Notes under the pieces: generated by a model | What the model saw: only the letters and a program-made list of their open reading frames with translations | The model's database searches: none | What the model was told of the DNA's origin: nothing | Assembly: GCA_017695055.1 (NCBI GenBank) | Contig: JADILY010000018.1 | Coordinates: 1-18,938 of the forward strand | Origin: Merdivivens faecigallinarum | Lineage (GTDB): Bacteria; Bacteroidota; Bacteroidia; Bacteroidales; UBA932 | Length of the DNA stretch: 18,938 nucleotides | Direction: 5' to 3' | Translations under genes and position numbers: made by a program | Part shown: in pieces, positions 1 to 6,661 of the stretch | How positions within the stretch are numbered: the stretch's first letter is position 1 | Layout of the letters: the number at the start of each line of letters is the position of its first letter

Positions 1-980
1 GCCATGTATTTTTCCCTGTCCTCCGGTTTCGGCTCAAGCCTCCAGCGGGTAATCATCCTGACCGTCTCCACTCCCTGCGGATTCTTGTCGAAAGATGTAT
101 AATTTGCGGTAAAATATCCTACGCGCGGGTCATAATACCTCGGGGTCATCGGATCCTCCGGAAGTTTCACCATCGAAACATTGAACTCGAATGTCGCCGG
201 GGAGGAACCCTCCTTGCGGGCGTATGTCTTGACTACGGAGACCTCCGTATTGATAGGATATGTACGCATGGAACTTACATAGCTCTTGTCCTTTTCCATA
301 TTCATTATTCCGAACATGCGTTTTTCCCATTGTCCGAAATAGAGGCGGGCATTGTCCGAATTGAAAAAATCCGTCACATCTATTACCGAAGTGTCCTTCG
401 CCGCATTCTGCGCCTTGATTGCGAATGAACCGATTATCGCCTGGAGGGAAGAACGTTTCAGGTTTTCGTACATCGCCGATGACGGTTCCGCCATTTCGGA
501 ATAATCCATTTCCCTTATGAATATCCTGTCATCAGGCCCTTTTTCAAAGAAAATAACGGTCTGGTTCACCTGGTCCCCGGCATATCCGCTGAACATGCCG
601 CGCACACCGGCGGCAGCACGTGTCAGGCGGCTTACGACAAGAATCTCCTTGCCAAGAAGGGAATCCGGAACGGCAAAATAAAATTTGTCATCCTGGCTGA
701 TTATCTTTACAAGCCCATCCTTTACCTCCGCATCCTTCTTTATGAATTTGTCAAGGGCTTCAGGGCCTTTTTTCTTTTCAGGCTTGGCCTCCGGAGCGGG
801 AACGGCCTCCCCTTTCTTTCCTTTCCTGTTTTTTTTCACCTTACGGTCTTTCTTGTCCTTTTTCTCGGATTTCTGCACCGAATACCGGCTGCCGTCATTT
901 TCAGGCAAGGAAGCTGCCGACGATATTCCGCCGGAGAACAGCATCATCGCACAAAGGGCTATCGTTAAAAAATGTTTCAT
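1..980 (-). CDS. Zinc-dependent metalloprotease of the DUF5118/DUF5117 family, N-terminal part (runs off the left edge)
   Basis: The frame starts at the ATG at 978-980 and stays open for 326 codons to the window edge, so the 3' part, including the expected zinc-binding domain, is missing here. A signal peptide is seen (MKHFLTIALCAMMLFSGG), then a very Lys-rich linker at about residues 38-75, with runs of KKDKKDRK type. A segment with KFYFAVPDSLLGKEILVVSR and MDYSEMA follows and resembles DUF5118. Next comes TPRYYDPRVGYF and RWRLEPKPED, which resembles the start of DUF5117. In Bacteroidetes these two domains precede a DUF4953-type metallopeptidase in large secreted proteins. The biological substrate is unknown to me. 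It lies downstream of glyA, but a terminator at 1009-1048 separates them, so it probably has its own promoter in the 30 bases after that hairpin. The family call is from motif memory; the protease activity is inferred because the catalytic part is outside the window. Confidence 0.8.
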   Translation of the reverse strand, partial: MKHFLTIALCAMMLFSGGISSAASLPENDGSRYSVQKSEKKDKKDRKVKKNRKGKKGEAVPAPEAKPEKKKGPEALDKFIKKDAEVKDGLVKIISQDDKFYFAVPDSLLGKEILVVSRLTRAAAGVRGMFSGYAGDQVNQTVIFFEKGPDDRIFIREMDYSEMAEPSSAMYENLKRSSLQAIIGSFAIKAQNAAKDTSVIDVTDFFNSDNARLYFGQWEKRMFGIMNMEKDKSYVSSMRTYPINTEVSVVKTYARKEGSSPATFEFNVSMVKLPEDPMTPRYYDPRVGYFTANYTSFDKNPQGVETVRMITRWRLEPKPEDREKYM

Positions 981-1008
981 GCTGTAAAGGTTTTATTCAT
1001 TGTTCAAC

Positions 1009-1048
1009 AAAAAGGAGGAAGTCCCGCGTGCAGCCGGACCCCTCCTCC
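1009..1048 (-). terminator. Rho-independent terminator of glyA
   Basis: Read on the minus strand, 31 bases after the glyA stop, GGAGGA and GTCC pair with GGAC and TCCTCC around a GC-rich loop. There is a small internal loop between the two stem segments. A run of five T follows at once. Hairpin plus T-tract at this position fits an intrinsic terminator for glyA. Confidence 0.7.
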
Positions 1049-1078
1049 ATTATTAATTGTCTGTCGGAAAATCCTCAG

Positions 1079-2452
1079 TTAATATCTGTTCAGAGGCAGA
1101 CCGTACATCTTCATCCTTACCTGTTTCCTGAACTCTGCCATGTGTTCCTCGTATGCATCGATACGTGTCCTGAGGGCAGGATCTTCGCACTCGATAGGTG
1201 CGCCGAGACCTACGGTAGGGAACATCTTGATGAGGTCGAGGTTGTCATTTGCAAGGGCAAGCACTTCGTCCACCAGATTTGCGATGAAAGGCATGTCCTT
1301 GTCCACGAGTCCGCGTGAAGTGACTGCCGGAGTACCGATACGGATACCGGAAGTGGAGAACGGAGTACGGGTATCGAACGGAACCATGTTCTTATTGACG
1401 GTAATGTCGGCCTTCACGAGCTCTTTCTCGGCCACTTTGCCGGTAAGGTCCGCGAATTTCGTGCGGAGGTCTATCAGCATCAGGTGGTTGTCGGTACCGC
1501 CGGAAACGACTTTATAGCCTTTCTCTATGAAGAGGCCCGCAAGTACGGAAGCGTTTTTCCTTACCTGCATCTGGTACTCTTTGAACTCAGGCTGGAGAGC
1601 CTCGTAGAACGCCACGGCCTTTGCAGCGATGCAGTGCTCGAGAGGACCGCCTTGTACACCAGGGAATACGGCCGAATTGAGTATGGCCGACATCTTCTTG
1701 ATTGCACCTTTCGGAGTAGTATATCCCCATGGGTTGTCAAAGTCCTTGCCCATCAGGATGATACCTCCGCGAGGGCCGCGAAGTGTCTTGTGGGTGGTCG
1801 AAGTGACGATGTGCGCGTATTTTACAGGGTTCTTGAGAAGCCCGGCCGCGATAAGTCCGGCAGGATGGGCCATGTCCACCATGAAGATGGCGCCTACCTT
1901 GTCAGCTATGGCACGCATGCGCTCCCAGTCCCACTCCCTTGAATAAGCGGAAGCACCGCCGACAATCAGTTTAGGCTTGTGCTCAAGGGCAAGGCGTTCC
2001 ATTTCGTCATAGTCCACAAGGCCTGTCTCTTCATTGAGCCTGTATGCTACCGGATGATAGAGGATACCGGACATGTTCACAGGGGAACCGTGTGTAAGGT
2101 GGCCACCATGGGCAAGGTCGAGTCCCATGAAAGTGTCTCCAGGTTTCAGGCAAGCCATGAAAACAGCCATGTTGGCCTGTGCGCCCGAGTGAGGCTGCAC
2201 ATTGGCGTACTCCGCATCGAAAAGCTGGCATACCCTGTCGATGGCCAATTGTTCTATCTGGTCCACGACTTCGCAGCCGCCATAATAACGTGCCTTGGGA
2301 TAACCTTCCGCATACTTGTTCGTACAAACGGAACCAAGTGCGGCGAGTACCTGGTTGGAAACGAAATTTTCGGAAGCGATAAGCTCCAAACCATTGCTCT
2401 GACGCTCCTCTTCTTTCTTAATCAGATTCAGAATCTGAACATCCTGTTTCAT
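1079..2452 (-). CDS. glyA: Serine hydroxymethyltransferase
   Basis: GlyA interconverts serine and glycine while charging tetrahydrofolate to 5,10-methylene-THF, the main cytosolic entry of one-carbon units for purine, thymidylate and methionine synthesis. The 457-residue protein shows GLELIASEN (residues 21-29), YAEGYP and YYGG near 47-59, HGGHLTHG (115-122), VDMAHPAGL (192-200) and the PLP-binding segment STTHKTLRGPRGG, with the Schiff-base lysine at about 222. The phylum-typical insert after GKDFDNPWG and the GVQGGPLEH motif are present. The start at 2450-2452 puts LIASEN at the usual distance from the N-terminus. Compared with the roughly 426 residues I remember for Bacteroides GlyA, this one carries about 30 extra C-terminal residues (from about IECEDPALRTRI on). 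It is transcribed alone, divergently from the methyltransferase gene, from a -7 box at 2511-2518, and ends at the terminator at 1009-1048. Confidence 0.97.
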   Translation of the reverse strand: MKQDVQILNLIKKEEERQSNGLELIASENFVSNQVLAALGSVCTNKYAEGYPKARYYGGCEVVDQIEQLAIDRVCQLFDAEYANVQPHSGAQANMAVFMACLKPGDTFMGLDLAHGGHLTHGSPVNMSGILYHPVAYRLNEETGLVDYDEMERLALEHKPKLIVGGASAYSREWDWERMRAIADKVGAIFMVDMAHPAGLIAAGLLKNPVKYAHIVTSTTHKTLRGPRGGIILMGKDFDNPWGYTTPKGAIKKMSAILNSAVFPGVQGGPLEHCIAAKAVAFYEALQPEFKEYQMQVRKNASVLAGLFIEKGYKVVSGGTDNHLMLIDLRTKFADLTGKVAEKELVKADITVNKNMVPFDTRTPFSTSGIRIGTPAVTSRGLVDKDMPFIANLVDEVLALANDNLDLIKMFPTVGLGAPIECEDPALRTRIDAYEEHMAEFRKQVRMKMYGLPLNRY

Positions 2453-2510
2453 ATCTACTATTATTTAAGTTTTTAATCCTTATTGGATGGCATGATAACC
2501 ATACGAGCCA

Positions 2511-2518
2511 CAAATGTA
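2511..2518 (-). promoter_or_regulatory. Putative -7 box of the glyA promoter
   Basis: On the minus strand this reads TACATTTG, an exact match to the Bacteroidetes -7 consensus TAnnTTTG. It lies 58 bases upstream of the glyA ATG, giving a leader of roughly 50 nt. No clear TTTG was found at the expected -33 distance, so the call rests on the -7 box and its position. Confidence 0.5.
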
Positions 2519-2530
2519 GGAAATATTTCC
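2519..2530. promoter_or_regulatory. 12-bp perfect palindrome between divergent promoters
   Basis: GGAAATATTTCC is a perfect palindrome abutting the glyA -7 box on its upstream side and lying about 22 bases before the -7 box of the divergent methyltransferase gene. It sits where a repressor or activator of glyA could bind. Function is inferred from position only. Confidence 0.3.
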
Positions 2531-2552
2531 CGATTAAGTGACGGGAAGATGT

Positions 2553-2560
2553 TAAATTTG
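2553..2560 (+). promoter_or_regulatory. Putative -7 box of the SpoU-family methyltransferase gene
   Basis: TAAATTTG matches TAnnTTTG exactly. It ends 24 bases before the ATG at 2585, implying a leader under 20 nt. Its position also rules against the longer in-frame start at 2483, which would put the promoter inside the coding region. No convincing -33 box. Confidence 0.45.
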
Positions 2561-2584
2561 CAGCCGATTTTAATTTTTCATGGA

Positions 2585-3121
2585 ATGGATAGAAGAAAAC
2601 TGCTTAATTCCGAATTGCACAGGCTGACCGTGGACGAATTCAGAAACACTGAAAAGAACGGCATAGTCCTCATCCTCGACAACGTGCGGAGCGCACACAA
2701 CGTCGGTTCCGCATTCAGGACGGCCGATGCATTCCTCGCGGACGAAATGGCTCTCTGCGGGATTTGCGCCGTTCCCCCGTCCCCCGAAATACACAAGACC
2801 GCCCTCGGAGCCGAAAACAGTGTCCTGTGGAAGCATTTCGACCGGACGGAAGATGCAGTCTCATATTATAAAATGAGGGGTTATAAGATAATAGCCGTGG
2901 AGCAGACTGAAAATTCGGTGATGCTCGATGATTTCGCCCCATCATGCAAAGAAAAATACGCCTTCATTTTCGGGAACGAGGTCAAGGGGGTCTGCCAGGA
3001 AGCCGTGGACCTTTCGGATTTTTCGGTAGAAATCCCCCAGTACGGGACGAAGCATTCCCTCAACGTATCCGTCTCTGTCGGAATCGTACTCTGGGACTTC
3101 ATGGAAAAAAGACGGTCCTGA
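2585..3121 (+). CDS. SpoU/TrmH-family RNA 2'-O-methyltransferase
   Basis: A 178-residue protein of the SPOUT superfamily that should transfer a methyl group from S-adenosylmethionine to a ribose 2'-OH in tRNA or rRNA. All three SpoU motifs are visible. Motif 1 is ILDNVRSAHNVGSAFRTAD near residues 28-46. Motif 2 is FIFGNEVKGV, near residue 130. Motif 3 is IPQYGTKHSLNVSVSVGI, near the C-terminus, which forms the knot that binds the cofactor. The chosen start (MDRRKLLNSE) gives the usual short N-terminus. An upstream in-frame ATG at 2483 adds 34 residues without family likeness and would span two promoter boxes. The sequence does not show whether the target is tRNA or rRNA, so no symbol is given. 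It is divergent from glyA and followed after 97 bases by an unrelated lipoprotein gene. Confidence 0.9.
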   Translation: MDRRKLLNSELHRLTVDEFRNTEKNGIVLILDNVRSAHNVGSAFRTADAFLADEMALCGICAVPPSPEIHKTALGAENSVLWKHFDRTEDAVSYYKMRGYKIIAVEQTENSVMLDDFAPSCKEKYAFIFGNEVKGVCQEAVDLSDFSVEIPQYGTKHSLNVSVSVGIVLWDFMEKRRS

Positions 3122-3218
3122 GAACAGACCGGGCCTCCTGTGCGATTTGTGCGATTTCAGATTTTTTTCAGAATTACATAAGAATTTTGCACCCGGTTAA
3201 TTATATGAGGTAAAATTT

Positions 3219-4484
3219 ATGAAAAAATTTTTGATTCTGATTGCAGCGGCGACCTTGTCAATAGCCGCTGTTTCCTGCCAGAAACACGAGACGGGAGAGA
3301 CAGGCAGGATTCCTGAAAACATCCTTAAGAGTTTCAGCGAAATGTATCCTGAAGCATCCGATGTAAACTGGGCGACTAAAGGACAATACGCTGTAGCCAA
3401 CTTCACATTGCCGCAGACCATGGGCGGCAGCAACAATGCATGGTACGAAAAATCCAACGGCAACTGGGACATGACCGAAATGGACATACGCTATGAAGAC
3501 CTGCCTGAAGCCGTACGCAATGCTTTCGAGAGCAGCGAATACGGCCAGTGGAGGGTCGATGACGTGGACATGATTGAAAGACACGGAGTGGACATTATTT
3601 ACGTAATAGAAGCCGAAGGGACTCTGGACGGACGTCCGGTCGAGATCGACCTTTACTACTCCCCTGACGGCATACTCGTCAAGAAAGTCATTGACGCCGA
3701 CGAGAACTATGACTATGAAGATTTCATTATTCCTGAACCGGCCGGCAGCATCGAGGAGTTCATAAATCAGAACTATCCTGAAGCCCGCATCATAGACATC
3801 GACATTGAGCACGGCTATACTGAAGTCGAAATCATAGACGGGCGCACTGTACGCGAGCTCCTTTTCGGGGAAAATGCGACATGGATTTATACGAAGACCG
3901 AAATGAGGCGCTCCGATGTCCCTCAGGAGATAATGGGCATTTTCGAATCATCCGAATACTCTGCATACAGGATCGATGACATAGACCACTATGTTACAGC
4001 GGAAAAAGGCGAGTTCTACCGTTTCGAGCTCGAAACACCGGAAGACGATTTTGAAATCGACATATTCGCGGACGGGACAATAACCGTAGCCGACAAAAAC
4101 TGGGGAAACCCGGGCGGCACAGACCCAGGTGACGGAGGACAGGGCGGAAACATTGAGAAATTCATCGAAGAAAACTACCCTGGCGCACGCATCATTGAAA
4201 AAGACTATGACGACGGCTACATAGAAGTGGAAATCTTCCATGACGGAAGGGAAAAGAACATCTATTTCAACGGCGGTGAAGAATGGGTATGGTCCGAATG
4301 GGATGTACGCCTGCAGGAACTTCCACAGGCCGTTTCCGATGCCGTCTCCGCACAATACCCTGACTACCGCATAGACGATTGCGAATACACGGAGAGCCCT
4401 CAGGGCGAGTGGTACCGCATCGAAATCGAAAGGGGCGACAGGGAAATCGAACTCAGGATTTCACCGGACGGGACAATCCTATAG
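3219..4484 (+). CDS. Acidic lipoprotein with three PepSY-like (DUF2874) modules
   Basis: 421 residues. The N-terminus is a lipoprotein signal (MKKFLILIAAATLSIAAVSC, lipidated Cys about 20), so the protein should be anchored in an envelope membrane. Three modules of about 110-120 residues follow, at roughly 29-160, 178-293 and 311-421. Each opens with a helix such as IEEFINQNYPEARI or IEKFIEENYPGARI. A Trp-containing strand comes next, then a DLP or ELP turn with an Ala/Glu helix, then a YRIDD strand and a final DGTI-type hairpin. That is the pattern of Bacteroidetes PepSY-like/DUF2874 proteins, which share the fold of beta-lactamase inhibitory protein. Modules two and three are joined by a Gly/Pro-rich linker at about 294-310. 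The protein is strikingly rich in Asp and Glu. Function is unknown; extracytoplasmic binding or protease inhibition is only a family-based guess. No partner gene adjoins it. Confidence 0.8.
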   Translation: MKKFLILIAAATLSIAAVSCQKHETGETGRIPENILKSFSEMYPEASDVNWATKGQYAVANFTLPQTMGGSNNAWYEKSNGNWDMTEMDIRYEDLPEAVRNAFESSEYGQWRVDDVDMIERHGVDIIYVIEAEGTLDGRPVEIDLYYSPDGILVKKVIDADENYDYEDFIIPEPAGSIEEFINQNYPEARIIDIDIEHGYTEVEIIDGRTVRELLFGENATWIYTKTEMRRSDVPQEIMGIFESSEYSAYRIDDIDHYVTAEKGEFYRFELETPEDDFEIDIFADGTITVADKNWGNPGGTDPGDGGQGGNIEKFIEENYPGARIIEKDYDDGYIEVEIFHDGREKNIYFNGGEEWVWSEWDVRLQELPQAVSDAVSAQYPDYRIDDCEYTESPQGEWYRIEIERGDREIELRISPDGTIL

Positions 4485-4515
4485 CGGATTTTCGGGCATG
4501 CCCCGACTTTCTGCG

Positions 4516-4559
4516 GGGGAAAGTGAACCATTTTGCCACGAATCTGTGGCACTTTCCCC
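4516..4559. repeat. 44-bp palindromic repeat, copy 1
   Basis: Outer arms GGGGAAAGTG and CACTTTCCCC are perfectly complementary over 10 bp. Inside, GCCAC and GTGGC form an alternative short stem around GAATCT. Copy 1 lies 31 bases after the lipoprotein stop codon. No T-tract follows, so it is not a standard terminator. The same 44-bp design recurs four more times in this window. Confidence 0.9.
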
Positions 4560-4599
4560 ATGGAAAATCGGATTACCAGCACTTTATCCACATTCTGCT

Positions 4600-4643
4600 G
4601 GGGAAAGTGAACCGTATTTCAACAAATTCACGGCACTTTCCCC
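4600..4643. repeat. 44-bp palindromic repeat, copy 2
   Basis: Same outer arms (GGGGAAAGTG / CACTTTCCCC) and the GTGAACC start, with a different core (CAAATTCACGG) that lacks the inner stem of copy 1. The downstream spacer (4644-4717) starts TATGATTCA and contains GGGCACTACA and AACTACCGGAAA. It is clearly related to the spacer between copies 4 and 5. Confidence 0.9.
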
Positions 4644-4717
4644 TATGATTCATACACTACAGGGCACTACAGGAAGCTTACATAAGGGCTTACACAGGGT
4701 AACTACCGGAAAGCCAC

Positions 4718-4761
4718 CGGGAAAGTGAACCAATTTGCCACGAATCTGTGGCACTTTCCCG
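4718..4761. repeat. 44-bp palindromic repeat, copy 3
   Basis: Outer arms CGGGAAAGTG / CACTTTCCCG, so the outermost pair changed from G-C to C-G with pairing kept; pairing extends one further base each side. The core matches copy 1 (GCCAC, GAATCT, GTGGC). The paired change in the arm supports selection for the hairpin or cruciform. Confidence 0.9.
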
Positions 4762-4772
4762 GAACCTGAACC

Positions 4773-4794
4773 TGACTCACCGGAACCTGAGTCA
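4773..4794. repeat. 7-bp perfect inverted repeat
   Basis: TGACTCA and TGAGTCA are separated by eight bases. It overlaps a direct repeat of GGAACCTGA (4761-4769 and 4782-4790). No function can be assigned. Confidence 0.5.
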
Positions 4795-4830
4795 TTCCTG
4801 CCCACCGGCTTATTTCTGCCCAGCGGGTAA
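4795..4830. repeat. Two copies of a dispersed 18-bp unit
   Basis: TTCCTGCCCACCGGCTTA followed by TTTCTGCCCAGCGGGTAA. This is the same unit that forms the tandem array at 5419-5504, and a degenerate copy lies near 13237-13258. The phase is arbitrary. Confidence 0.6.
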
Positions 4831-4870
4831 TTCCGGTCGGAATCTTCCGTGGCCTTATTTTTCTACCCCA

Positions 4871-5031
4871 TAGCCAGCCGGTGTCTCTATAATATATTGA
4901 CAATCAACATCTTGTCAAAATCGCCCCTGCGCTTGGGTGCCTTAGAAAGTACCCAAAGCCAGCTTGCATTTTTGTAAATTATTGATTATCAATTATTTTA
5001 AAAGAAGTCGGATGGCTGTGAGGTGGAAAAT
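4871..5031 (+). repeat. 161-bp dispersed element, copy 1 (plus orientation)
   Basis: It begins TAGCCAGCCGGT and ends GTGAGGTGGAAAAT. The reverse complement of 12525-12685 aligns with it over exactly 161 positions without a gap, about 112 identical by hand count (roughly 70%). Conserved parts include CTGCGCTTGGGT and AAGTACCCAAA, which form a TTGGGT/ACCCAA hairpin, and TGATTATCAA. Weaker likeness seems to continue some 25 bases past the right end. There are no terminal inverted repeats and no transposase, so it is not a recognisable insertion sequence. Confidence 0.8.
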
Positions 5032-5065
5032 GATACGACAGAATCCTATCATTCCTCCTCACTCC

Positions 5066-5109
5066 GCTTTAATTCCGCTTTAATTCCGCTTTAATTCCAT
5101 TTTAATTCC
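5066..5109. repeat. 11-bp tandem repeat, four units
   Basis: Three exact copies of GCTTTAATTCC followed by one with two changes (ATTTTAATTCC). The 11-bp period is close to one helical turn. Replication slippage is the likely origin. Confidence 0.9.
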
Positions 5110-5268
5110 GCTTCCATCCCTTTTCTAGTCATTTTTTCGCAGGAGAAGCTGCATCCGGCCCGCAAAACAGAATCGTGGCGCGCAAAGATTGTGTCAAACC
5201 GGGAACGCCCCGACTTAACCGCATTGCTTGTAAATATCTATATATCAGAGCATTGCCGGAAAACAATC

Positions 5269-5326
5269 AAAAAAAAAAATCCTTGTTCCGAGCGGCATCC
5301 ACGTGGACTTCGCTGGGAACAAGGAT
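5269..5326 (-). terminator. Strong intrinsic terminator of the DUF4252/sigma operon
   Basis: On the minus strand ATCCTTGTTCC pairs perfectly over 11 bp with GGAACAAGGAT (5279-5289 with 5316-5326), and 11 T follow immediately. The loop itself contains the palindrome TCCACGTGGA framed by AGCG/CGCT, so the whole may fold as one long hairpin. It lies about 155 bases after the stop of the last operon gene. Confidence 0.85.
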
Positions 5327-5418
5327 AATTTGTCACACTTCTATAAAATGTTGTAAATCAACAAATTACGCAGATATAACAAAAATTGACCTGTTTCCGG
5401 TTTCGCAAAATCATTCCT

Positions 5419-5504
5419 GACCATCAGCTTATTCCTACCCATCGACTTATTCCTGCCCGTTAGCTCACTCCCGCCCGTCGGCTTACTCCTGCCCAGCGGT
5501 TTCC
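5419..5504. repeat. 18-bp tandem array overlapping the 3' end of a DUF4252 gene
   Basis: Four 18-bp units start at 5419, 5437, 5455 and 5473 with a partial fifth from 5491. The typical unit is GCCCGTCGGCTTACTCCT. Units diverge by several bases, so the array is not recent. The stop codon of the DUF4252 gene (5483-5485) falls inside unit four. Read on the minus strand each unit begins with an AGGA-like block. Confidence 0.8.
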
Positions 5505-6058
5505 GACGCATTTTTACTGCCGAAAATCATTTTCCCGATATTTTCCGAAGTAATGTCTCCGACAAGAACGACGATGTTCACTTGGGTGTTATTCGGGTCG
5601 GGATCAGAGAGGTATTCGCCGCCGTCAGGATCCGTGTAGGAAACTACTATTATCTCGCTTTGCGCCCCGTTTTCACGATAATAAATCGTCAGTTTCTCCG
5701 GGTTTTCGTTGATTTTCACAAGGGTCTTATAATCTCCCGAGGAATTTTTCAATATCCTTTCGAGATCTTTTTCCATTCCGCATTTGTACATTGTAAGCTG
5801 GGAGACAGACATGGTGAAAATATGATCCAGTTTTTCTATTACGATATTATTCACATCTATCATGACATTCCCGTCTATCCCGTCATCCTGACCGAAACAG
5901 ATTGTCCCTGCAAAATCCAACATTTCACGTGTGACATAGACCGAGGATACGGAATTCTCGGAAGACCATTTCTCATAAAACGTCTCAAAAGGCGACTGCG
6001 CCGCGGCAAACGCCGGAAAAACGCACAGTACGGCAAGAATCATCCAAATTTTTTTCAT
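5483..6058 (-). CDS. Exported DUF4252 protein, distal gene of the sigma operon
   Basis: 191 residues with a signal peptide ending in AFAAAQ (about residues 1-21). Then comes SSVYVTREMLDFAG, the segment that typifies DUF4252 proteins of Bacteroidetes, and later YKTLVKINENPEKLTIYYRE. This should be a periplasmic or envelope protein. It is the last gene of a four-gene minus-strand operon, starting 26 bases after the anti-sigma-like gene. A second, more diverged member of the same family is the first gene. DUF4252 genes commonly sit beside ECF sigma and anti-sigma genes, but their molecular role is unknown to me. The C-terminal tail (NASETAGQE) is encoded within the 18-bp tandem array, so its length may vary between strains. 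Confidence 0.75.
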   Translation of the reverse strand: MKKIWMILAVLCVFPAFAAAQSPFETFYEKWSSENSVSSVYVTREMLDFAGTICFGQDDGIDGNVMIDVNNIVIEKLDHIFTMSVSQLTMYKCGMEKDLERILKNSSGDYKTLVKINENPEKLTIYYRENGAQSEIIVVSYTDPDGGEYLSDPDPNNTQVNIVVLVGDITSENIGKMIFGSKNASETAGQE

Positions 6059-6084
6059 AACTAAAACTTTTATCGGTTAACACT

Positions 6085-6648
6085 TTATTTTTCCATATCT
6101 TTTATTTTTTCAATCGCATCGTTTATCGCCTTCCCGGATTTGTCAAAATGCCTCTCGGCGGCGACTATCGGTTCCCTGCTTTTCTCTATACCGTATGCCA
6201 GCAGATTGAACGCCTTTTCGACGGCTTCACGGGCCTCTTCCACGGAAACTTCGGCCAGAGAATCCTCCATTGCGGTCTCATCTTTCGCGGAAAAACGCAC
6301 TCCGATGATGATTCCGGCAGCAAGCACGGCGGCGGCCAGAACGGCACGCACGAAATAAAGCCTGAAACGGGATTTGCGTGAAGCCTTGTCAACCGCACCC
6401 TCAAGGCGGTGTTCAAAACCCTCGGGGACAGCGGAAAAGACATCACCGCAACCGGCATCGGAATCACACGCCTTGCCGGCCAAACCGGTCACCACATCCT
6501 TGTCCGCGAAATATTTTTCCGGCAAAGCGGGGTCTGACAACAGACGGACAAGTTCCAGCTCCTCCGTCCGGGACAGTTCTGCATCGTAAAACCGTTCCAG
6601 GAGGGAATCAAGCCTGCACGAATCTTTTAAAATATTTTCTTTTTTCAT
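6085..6648 (-). CDS. Membrane anti-sigma-factor-like protein
   Basis: 187 residues. A charged cytoplasmic N-terminal part contains LDSLLERFYDAELSRTEE (13-30), the acidic helix-turn-helix opening often seen in short Bacteroidetes anti-sigma proteins. One transmembrane helix lies at about 98-118 (LYFVRAVLAAAVLAAGIIIGV). A periplasmic tail rich in charged helices follows (EEAREAVEKAFN). It starts 13 bases after the ECF sigma gene, the usual arrangement for a sigma factor and its membrane-bound inhibitor. No zinc-binding HxxxCxxC motif is seen, so it is not a ZAS-type anti-sigma. The assignment rests on topology and position rather than a recognised domain. The periplasmic tail may sense an envelope signal, perhaps through the DUF4252 proteins encoded in the same operon (inference). 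Confidence 0.65.
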   Translation of the reverse strand: MKKENILKDSCRLDSLLERFYDAELSRTEELELVRLLSDPALPEKYFADKDVVTGLAGKACDSDAGCGDVFSAVPEGFEHRLEGAVDKASRKSRFRLYFVRAVLAAAVLAAGIIIGVRFSAKDETAMEDSLAEVSVEEAREAVEKAFNLLAYGIEKSREPIVAAERHFDKSGKAINDAIEKIKDMEK

Positions 6649-6661
6649 GACAATAATCCGA

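Larger units (their letters stand above)
4485..5482. other. Gene-free, repeat-rich intergenic island 1
   Basis: About 1 kb with no credible gene. From left to right it holds three 44-bp palindromic repeats, a short inverted repeat (4773-4794), two copies of an 18-bp unit (near 4795-4830), a 161-bp element shared in inverted form with island 2, an 11-bp tandem repeat (5066-5109), the minus-strand terminator of the DUF4252/sigma operon (5269-5326), and a tandem array of the 18-bp unit that runs into the next gene. Short open frames exist on both strands but lack any family likeness and cross the palindromes. Confidence 0.75.

Noticed and set aside
2483..2584. Longer start for the SpoU-family methyltransferase
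   Set aside because: The added 34 residues lack likeness to the family and would place both divergent -7 boxes inside the gene.
3122..3180. Terminator after the methyltransferase gene
   Set aside because: Only a 4-bp GGTC/GACC pairing near the stop and a distant T-run; too weak to call.
4516..4761. CRISPR array
   Set aside because: The repeats are true palindromes with related spacers of unequal length (40 and 74 bases), only three copies, and no cas genes.
4498..4903. Small open frames across island 1 on both strands
   Set aside because: They are translations of the palindromic repeats; the repeated protein words come from the DNA repeat and not from a domain.
4871..5031. Insertion sequence or MITE with terminal inverted repeats
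   Set aside because: The two ends of the 161-bp element are not complementary to each other, and no target-site duplication could be seen.
5175..5420. Small plus-strand open frame
   Set aside because: It reads through the minus-strand terminator hairpin and its A-run (giving poly-Lys), with no promoter or family likeness.
5522..5537. 16-base match GAAAATCATTTTCCCG shared with 9102-9117
   Set aside because: One copy is inside a coding region and the other spans the dut stop; both are short AT-rich words with no shared context, so chance is likely.
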